Assembly (NCBI GenBank): GCA_001466705.2 | Contig: LATX02000251.1 | Location: 1 to 64,000 of the forward strand | Source of the DNA: Moniliophthora roreri | Lineage: Eukaryota > Basidiomycota > Agaricomycetes > Agaricales > Marasmiaceae | DNA length: 64,000 nt | Reading direction: 5' to 3' | Shown: in pieces, positions 57,917 to 64,000 of the stretch | How positions within the stretch are numbered: the stretch's first letter is position 1 | Layout: every line of letters starts with the position of its first letter | Made by a program: the position numbers and the translations under genes | Notes under the pieces: model-generated | Seen by the model: only the letters and a program-made list of their open reading frames with translations | The model's database searches: none | What the model was told of the DNA's origin: nothing

Positions 57917-58813
57917 GATGTCGACGTCGAAAAGGAAAAAGGTAATGAAAAAAATCCCCGTCACCAGCTATTCAATATATATAACTCTTCGCCTAAACGA
58001 GTTGAGTTGACAGGTTAAATGCACCCAGCCAAATGGGTTGATGGAAAGCCAAGGCTATCTTCGTTTCTAGTAAGGGACAACCTTCCAACATCGGTGTCCT
58101 CTACCTTCCGACCCGACAACGAGTTAGGAGGAAGGAGAGAGTGCAGGTCTAAACAAGTTGAAACAGTCCACGCGGGCCAATCATGAGATTCGGACGATCG
58201 AACACCGTGAATTGAGATTCCAGAACGGTCCTCCTGGATGAATGAGTTATAAGTAACAAGATGCACGGGAGTCAACCAGAGCCGGTGGCCACATTCGTCC
58301 ATGATCTTTTTTGACAGGTGGACGAGGTAGGTTCCTGGCCGCAAGCTGAAACTGGTAACTAAAGGCTAACTTTTAAGAACTCACCTGGGCTCCCCAAGAT
58401 TCCAAAGTGCAATTTCTGAGTCATATAGGCCACTCGGAATATGCAAGAGCTGCAGGCTTGATGCGTAGGGAGAGAGAGCGAAGATAAGAAGAGGTTCTCA
58501 CGATATACGGTCATCCAAGGGGACGCGGTTGCGTGTCCCTGACTTGTCTTTCAACTCCTGCATTCCCGTTTGTTTCTGATATTGATTGGTTCTCGTATCT
58601 CTATATCATACGTATGATAGTATCGACGAGATTTGCTGCAATTCCGACGGGACGACGTGTATTCCGCACAGGTGATATCGACTTTCCGAAGCGTTTATGA
58701 ATTTGAATGGCCGGATCTGCAGTCATGAACGTGCGCAGGGTGATGCCAGATTAGTAAGAGCGCTCCTTGCTGGGTGCAGAGGTTTGAGGTGTAGTAGTGG
58801 TTCCGGGTAGTCT
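57917..58813. other. Intergenic, no gene
   Basis: This is the presumed promoter of the minus-strand DUF6533-type gene. A minus frame at 58015-58344 lacks recognisable domains or splicing support. Nothing else is seen. Confidence 0.4.
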
Positions 58814-59247
58814 GTAGGGACGTTCACGGTGAAGTAGCTACTGAGCTACTGAGGGCTACTTACTGCGCCTCATGTCAATTACCTAATAGTGCCGTCACGC
58901 TGTGATTTCCAATTCTTCTTCCCGGCGCTCATCATGCCTTTGACTACACATCTATTGAAGCATACCAGCTCTTTCTGCTCATCCGCCTTGTAACTCCCTA
59001 TCTATACCGGCTTTGAGCCCCAGATCCAGAACTGGAATGGCAGCTATCACTTGCTGATTTATGAACCTTCACACCACTCGTGTTCCCAATTTCTGGACAA
59101 GATGTAGGATTAACAAATCAGTACGGTATGCATGGCTTTGGAAAGCTACGCAAGAGACTATTCTGTGACTCTAGTGTGACTACAGTACAGTACAAAGCGC
59201 ATTAGCCCTCAGTAGCTCAGTAGCTACTTCACCATGAATGTCCCTAC
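58814..59247. mobile_element. 434-bp element with 50-bp inverted repeats
   Basis: Bases 58814-58863 and 59198-59247 are inverted repeats with about three mismatches (outer end GTAGGGAC; inner AGTAGCTACTGAGCTACTGAGG, itself containing the palindrome AGTAGCTACT). There is no coding capacity and no clear target duplication. It is a MITE of unassigned superfamily located just upstream of the gene at 59444. Confidence 0.75.
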
Positions 59248-59443
59248 GATGTAATTCAATTTGATACATAAATTGTTCTTGAGTGTTCCGAGTGTCACTC
59301 GACGCATTGCTGAGGACTGACAACCAAGGAAGTATGTACTACAGATGTTGCTATATATGCAGAGAGCGGAGTTGTATACATAGGCGTTGCACAGGCGCTT
59401 GCTCTGCATTGAGAGCGCTACTTGCGGTTGTCTTTTATGCACC

Positions 59444-61725
59444 ATGCCCCGGTTCGCCACTGCAGACTTTGACTTTGACTCGTATACTCAACAATTCCCG
59501 GAAAGACCGCCCGGGCCTCTTTCACTGCAAAAGAGAAACGAGCTGAATTGTCTCGCAGTAACCCATAACGAACAATCTTTCCTCCAAACCGAAGACGCAC
59601 GTCTGGATCCTGCCAATGTACCTATCGGCGATCCTCTGCGTCCTTACTATGCGTATACTCCACAGGAACTTGATCTACTGGTGCTTAGCGAGAGGTGGTG
59701 TAGGGACTACGGACCTCTGCCAAATTATTTGATGGTAAAAATTGGGGCCGAAAGGACTAGGAGAGGTATACCGATAGATGGCCACCCAGAACAAGTCCTG
59801 GTGAGTTTCCAGAGGTGTAAATATACACAATAGCTCCTTATTGATGCACAGTTCAACCCGAATCCTGTAAAACAAGACCAAAAGGAGAACAGACCAAGCC
59901 CATGGCCTTCACATGTACCGTCATTTTATTTTTTTTATTTTTTGGTCTCAGAAGTGGATCTCATACACTATACACTCAGAATGGCACAATACAAGATCAG
60001 GATGATACGAGCATTCAATGCACCATCAAGCCAGAGTCATCAAGTCCGAAGAAACGACCTCGCCCTCCATCCCCAGTACCAGAAGTTGCCGCTCAAACAC
60101 GGACAAGGACGAAGAAGCTTCGATATTGTCTTGTCATGGAGAGTGTTGAGATTCCTTCAGTTCCTTCACGAAGAACGTGTGTACTTGTTCTCGTTCTCTG
60201 ATTCACATTGGCCTCGTGTACTTATTAGGTCGACTGTCGCGCCAAATCTTGAAAATAGACGAACGCGAACTCCAGCAGTGCCGTCGACAACGCGATATTT
60301 GACCCCGATACCATTTCAAGATGACGATGACGATAGTGATTATCAAGAGGGACCACCGTCTCGGAAACGTACTACTCTCGTTAAACCCACCAAGAAACGA
60401 ACGTGAGTGGCTAAGCATTGAATTACATTCCCTGATTCGTCTCACACAATCGCAGGCGAAAAGTTGCGGGTTATTCGACGTCGCCACAATTCATGGATAG
60501 TTGTGGGGAACAAGATGAAGACACGGTTGAAGTATCTCCCAGAGTCGAGACGCCCAAAATCAAAGTGAAGCCTTCATCTTCCCCTGCCAAGGGCGAAACA
60601 CTGGCATCCCGAATGGAGTACTTCAAACATGAAGATGCACGTACATTCATATTCCTGCCAACTACATTCCTGATGTATTACCAACATAGATCAAGGGCTT
60701 CATCAAAGCCGAACAAACGTCCATTAACGCCAATAGATCTCAACCACTGCGCCCGATTCCCCAGGGCATTCCGACTGGTCTTCCTCAACATGAGGAACTC
60801 GTGTGTGCTTCACGCCAGACATGGTCGGATCTCTTTGGCGGCAACCTTCAACGCACGTTCACTCCCGCCAAACCAGAGAAACGGCCCAACCCCGAATATC
60901 GTAACTTTATGTTTATTAAAAGGGAACATAATCCAGACGCGCCTTGGTACCCCGGTGGAGGTGGACTTGTCATGCGGAGAGAAGGCACCGAGACGGACTT
61001 GATCGACAGGCAGAAATATATCGTCGTTACCCAAAATGGGGCTAATAAGTGGAGGCTAATGGGCTTGTACGAGGCGAGGAAGTTAGAGGGGCTAAGTAAA
61101 AATGAGTGGAAAGGGCTAAGCAATAAGGTACATGTTTACTTTCCGTTCTACTTGGATCAGAATCTGACATCTGCATGATAGTGCAAACAAACCTGGATAA
61201 TATCAACATACAAAAAACAATCTGAACAGTCTCTTGAAATCAAAGCAAAAATTGCGCTTCGGAAGAAATTGGGCGAGGAACCCAGTGAGGAAGCCATGCA
61301 GGATGCTATCGTAAAGCAGAAGCGGCAGGGAAAGGGTAGAAAGGAAAAGTATTTTGGAGACGTCACAATGAAGGATATCGAGGACGCTTTCGACAGCGGG
61401 AAAACGGTTAGTCGTATTCTCTACCTTTTATTTCTTGGCCTGAGATTCTCTGTTCAAGCACCTTCTGGTATACGCTCTTCACTGTGTGGAATATCCGGTC
61501 GAGATTCAGAGGCGGATAATCGCAGCAACTGGTGGAAGCCCTGACCCGGCTCCCATCGTTCTGGTGGAAGAAACGCCTGCGCCTCTACGGAAAAGGATAG
61601 TGAAGAAAGCATCGACGGCCAAGGTTACGGAGGGAGGTAGACATGACTTGGATTCTTACGACAAGTGTAGTCTTGATGAAGGGTTGGACGAGCTGTCCGA
61701 TTTGACGGATTTGGACGAGGAATAG
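59444..61725 (+). CDS. Three-paralogue family protein 1, with DUF6697-like C-terminal region
   Basis: Exon 1 (59444-59800) encodes the shared N-terminal domain: FDFDSYTQQFPERPPGPLS, LQKRNELNCLAV, PYYAYTPQELDLLV and SERWCRDYGPLPNYL. The middle exons are Pro/Ser/Lys-rich with nuclear-localisation-like patches (SPKKRPRPPSP, SRKRTTLVKPTKKRT). The later part (about 60700-61650) reads WSDLFGG, PEYRNFMFIKREHNPDAPWYPGGGG, KWRLMGLYEARKLEGLS and EWKGL, the pattern of the agaric DUF6697 domain. The tail ends in an acidic DELSDLTDLDEE. At least six exons with GT/AG introns can be traced; exact borders in the middle are uncertain. Function is unknown. The nuclear signals and acidic tail suggest a nuclear protein. 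Confidence 0.7.
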
Positions 61726-62163
61726 TGATTTTGGTCTAAGTGCAGGGTATGTCTTTCTTGGCCAAATCTTTCTTGGACTCGGGTGCATTTATTATTATTG
61801 TACATACCATGTATTTCCGTTCCTTACTACTCGACATTCCCCTATAGTGTCGGTATTGACATTCATATTGTATTATCATTCGGCATGTAGACATACTTTC
61901 CAAGTGAAAGACGTGAATGTGTGCAGCCACGGAACATTACTATGCAAATAAGCAAATAAAGAATCCTGCCATGGATATTCGGGCACTCGTTCTGTCATTT
62001 CTTAACTCTTCCGTTTCGTTCTTGCTCGGAGGGAACGAGTGCTTGGTATTGGTGATGGGGAACGCCGGCGTTTGGAGCTGGAGCTGGGAAGAGGCGATGG
62101 ACTGGCGCTACCAATGCTTTCTGGGGGACGTGGCCTAGAGCGTTGAATAATCAACGACTCACT
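61726..62163. other. Intergenic between convergent paralogues
   Basis: This is the shared 3' region of the converging genes 59444-61725 and 62164-63279. A 73-codon plus frame at 61917 is unsupported. No terminator-like or repeat structure is recognised. Confidence 0.4.
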
Positions 62164-63279
62164 TCAACTTGAAGGAGTAGATGCTCTGCTGACCGTATTG
62201 TGGATACCTGATGCTCGTGCTATGTGAGGAACATCCTGTCAGTTGCTGGCTCCTACTAGGCCAGCACCATCTTCACTCACGATTCCAGAACGTGTTGTAC
62301 TCGGAAGATGAATAAGATTCGGGTCGATGTCCTGCATTGAATAACGAGAAGAGCTTCATACAGGACTGAACGAAAGCACCTGGAAGAACTCACATCATCG
62401 TCATCGTCTATGGCCGATTGTCCCTGGATTGGTTCTGGTCCAAATAAATCGTCTGCATCCCCAACGGATAGCCATCTTGATCGAAGCAAATCGCTATTTC
62501 GTTCGTTTTGTTCGTTCTTCACATCAATACGCGCAGTTTGCTCGAGCTCAGGCAAAGGCCCCTCGAATTTGACTCTAGTTTCTTCGCCCTCTGAAACTGA
62601 CCCCTCGAGCGAATCGATATTGACTACGTCCGCGGCAAAAGATGGGCACTGCCGTATTTGAATCAGTCATAACTCAATTAATAAATGAACTCTAGTACTG
62701 CAACCTCCACCTTTAGAGCTTCTTTGCACGGAAATTGAGAATCAAGTGACTGTTGAATCTCTATCTTGGGTTTGACGTCTTCCTATCATTGGCAAATCAG
62801 AGACCACAAGTTTCGAGGTTTAGACGACAAGCGCACTTTATCTTCCTCGTCAGCATCGATATCAATTGGGCAGGCGTTGCTTCCTACCTGTCAGTAGTTA
62901 GCTGAACACTCCTAGAACGTTGAGTGGGGTCAAAGGAACTCACATCTCCCTTGTCGATCCTTACATACCATCCTACCCTCCTCATCCGTCGAGCAGTTTC
63001 AATCCTTGTGCTCAGACAACATGGAAACGGGCCTACATCTTCACAGTATCTCTGATTTGCCACTAGATTCTCGACTTCCTCGAGGCTGTACGCGTAATAT
63101 GCTTGCAGGGTCAGAGTACCGAGCGCTGGATCATGAGCTAGGATGGCCTCGTCATTTTGTGCTTGAATGTTGAGATTCAGCTCATTTCTTTTCCGGATGG
63201 ACAATCCGATGCTTGGGCGATCGGGGGGCTCTATTATGTTGGGGTTCTTCATGGTGGTAATGGAGAAGCCCATCGGCAT
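62164..63279 (-). CDS. Three-paralogue family protein 2, lacking the DUF6697-like region
   Basis: Exon 1 from ATG 63279 carries the shared domain (GLSIRKRNELNLNI, LQAYYAYSLEEVENLV, NQRYCEDVGPFPCCL) and ends near 62944. The following short exons read SNACPIDIDADEEDK, EDVKPKIEIQQSL, CPSFAADVVNIDSLEG ... DADDLFGPEPIQG, DIDPNLIHLPSTTRSGI and DVPHIARASG, stopping at 62164. Introns are GT/AG and short. The product is about 300 residues, acidic and probably disordered after the N-terminal domain. No DUF6697-like block follows before the convergent neighbour, so the protein is either naturally short or 3'-truncated. Function is unknown. Confidence 0.65.
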
Positions 63280-63632
63280 GGGAAATTCGGTTAAGCGAGC
63301 TTGATATGAGATGGCGTGGTTACTCTAGCCAGCAGGCTGAAAACTTGAGCATGAACATCGAAATTCAACTGTTAGGCGGAGCGCTTGCCTTGCAATTCTG
63401 TGTTTGAATTTTGCTTGGATGATTGCAACGCGTCGGTGGAAAGAAGGGCAGGGAAACCACCTTTGAGCCTCCCGCGGTTCGCTTGGCTACCTCCGTAACA
63501 CGTGGCGAAAGCTGTCATATAAGTAGCCCTTAAGCGTAAAGTGCTCGACTACTTGAGCCGCCACCTGCAGTCTGTCTGCTCGAGTCTTGACCCGTTGAAC
63601 TTGAGCTTGAACCAGTCAGTCTTGGCAGGTCA

Positions 63633-64000
63633 ATGATAAGTCCAGTCTCTTTCCCTCCGACACCCATTCCCGACGATTTCGATTTTGAGGCGTGGCTGAA
63701 GCAGCCTCCGGATCGCGATTCAGGACCTCTGTCAATTTCAAAGCGAAACGAAATAAACTGCTTGGCCGAGAAACATAACGAGGAGAGTATTCAACAGACC
63801 ATCGCCTGTCGGGAAGACCGCGCCAAGTATCCCAGCGTAGGTCCCGCATTGAAGGCATATTATGGTTACACGGACACGGAAATGGCAAATCTTGTTCAAA
63901 GCGAGAGACGCTGTAAAGAGTGGGGACCTTTACCACAGTTCCTTCGACGCAAGGTGGAAGATGCGCGGCTCGGGATTCAAGGAGCTAAGGAGGAAGAGGT
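63633..64000 (+). CDS. Three-paralogue family protein 3, partial at window edge
   Basis: It starts MISPVSFPPTPIPDDFDFEA at ATG 63633 and stays open to the window end (about 122 codons). It aligns with paralogue 1 block by block: DFDFEAWLKQPPDRDSGPLS, ISKRNEINCLAEKHNEESI, LKAYYGYTDTEMANLV, SERRCKEWGPLPQFL. It is divergently arranged with paralogue 2, with about 350 bp between the starts, so the two may share a promoter region. The C-terminal part lies outside the window. Confidence 0.7.
   Translation, partial: MISPVSFPPTPIPDDFDFEAWLKQPPDRDSGPLSISKRNEINCLAEKHNEESIQQTIACREDRAKYPSVGPALKAYYGYTDTEMANLVQSERRCKEWGPLPQFLRRKVEDARLGIQGAKEEE

Noticed and set aside
58015..58344. A 109-codon minus-strand gene
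   Set aside because: No recognisable domain or splice pattern; probably chance open frame in the upstream region of the DUF6533-type gene.

Overview
The window looks like nuclear DNA from a filamentous basidiomycete (Agaricomycetes-type). The evidence is intron-dense host genes with introns of about 45-70 bp, F-box/LRR genes in a run, a seven-helix DUF6533-type membrane protein, a GH43 glycosidase, a chromodomain Ty3/Gypsy element, and a Harbinger element. All family names come from reading the translations; no database search was run.

The left two thirds (1 to about 43.64 kb) is a nest of transposable elements with no intact host gene. It holds decayed LINE pieces (967-2265 and 8676-11163), at least five Ty3/Gypsy copies or LTRs, a decayed gag of another LTR element, and three families of long LTR-like repeats called A, D and E here (about 1.6-1.7 kb each). 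It also holds a Harbinger element (31394-34502) with both of its genes, and one almost complete chromodomain Gypsy element (35805-43147). Insertion order can be read directly. For example, E (25.66-30.0 kb) contains D (26402-29233), which contains another E; the same outer E is interrupted by A at 30001, which contains a second A, which contains Harbinger. Nearly all disabling changes are transitions of CpG type, such as CGA to TGA stops. Nine single-N joins lie between 2266 and 23632, and at least two of them carry duplicated flanking sequence, so the fine structure of 1-25 kb is partly an assembly product.

The right third (43.64-64 kb) is host DNA with normal CpG content. In order it holds: an F-box/LRR gene (44368-46212, +), a frameshifted F-box pseudogene (47559-49382, +), an alkyltransferase-like DNA repair protein with Trp at the catalytic Cys position (49834-50217, +), a short F-box-like gene (50440-51102, +), and a secreted GH43 glycosidase (51169-52922, -). 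These are followed by a wrecked FAD monooxygenase (54.03-55.68 kb), a pogo-like MITE (55901-56080), a DUF6533-type gene with a GC-AG intron (56105-57916, -), and a 434-bp inverted-repeat element (58814-59247). The window ends with three divergent paralogues sharing one N-terminal domain (59444-61725 +, 62164-63279 -, 63633 to the edge +). The first of these carries a DUF6697-like C-terminal region and the second does not.

The most unusual observations are: the D family, whose five readable insertion points all fit a 4-bp NCGN target; an extra open reading region downstream of pol in the Gypsy element, with two tandem CCHC-type zinc knuckles in an alternative frame; a -1 frameshift heptamer set directly against the gag stop; and a 565-bp inverted-repeat element that carries a piece of a RecQ-like helicase gene.
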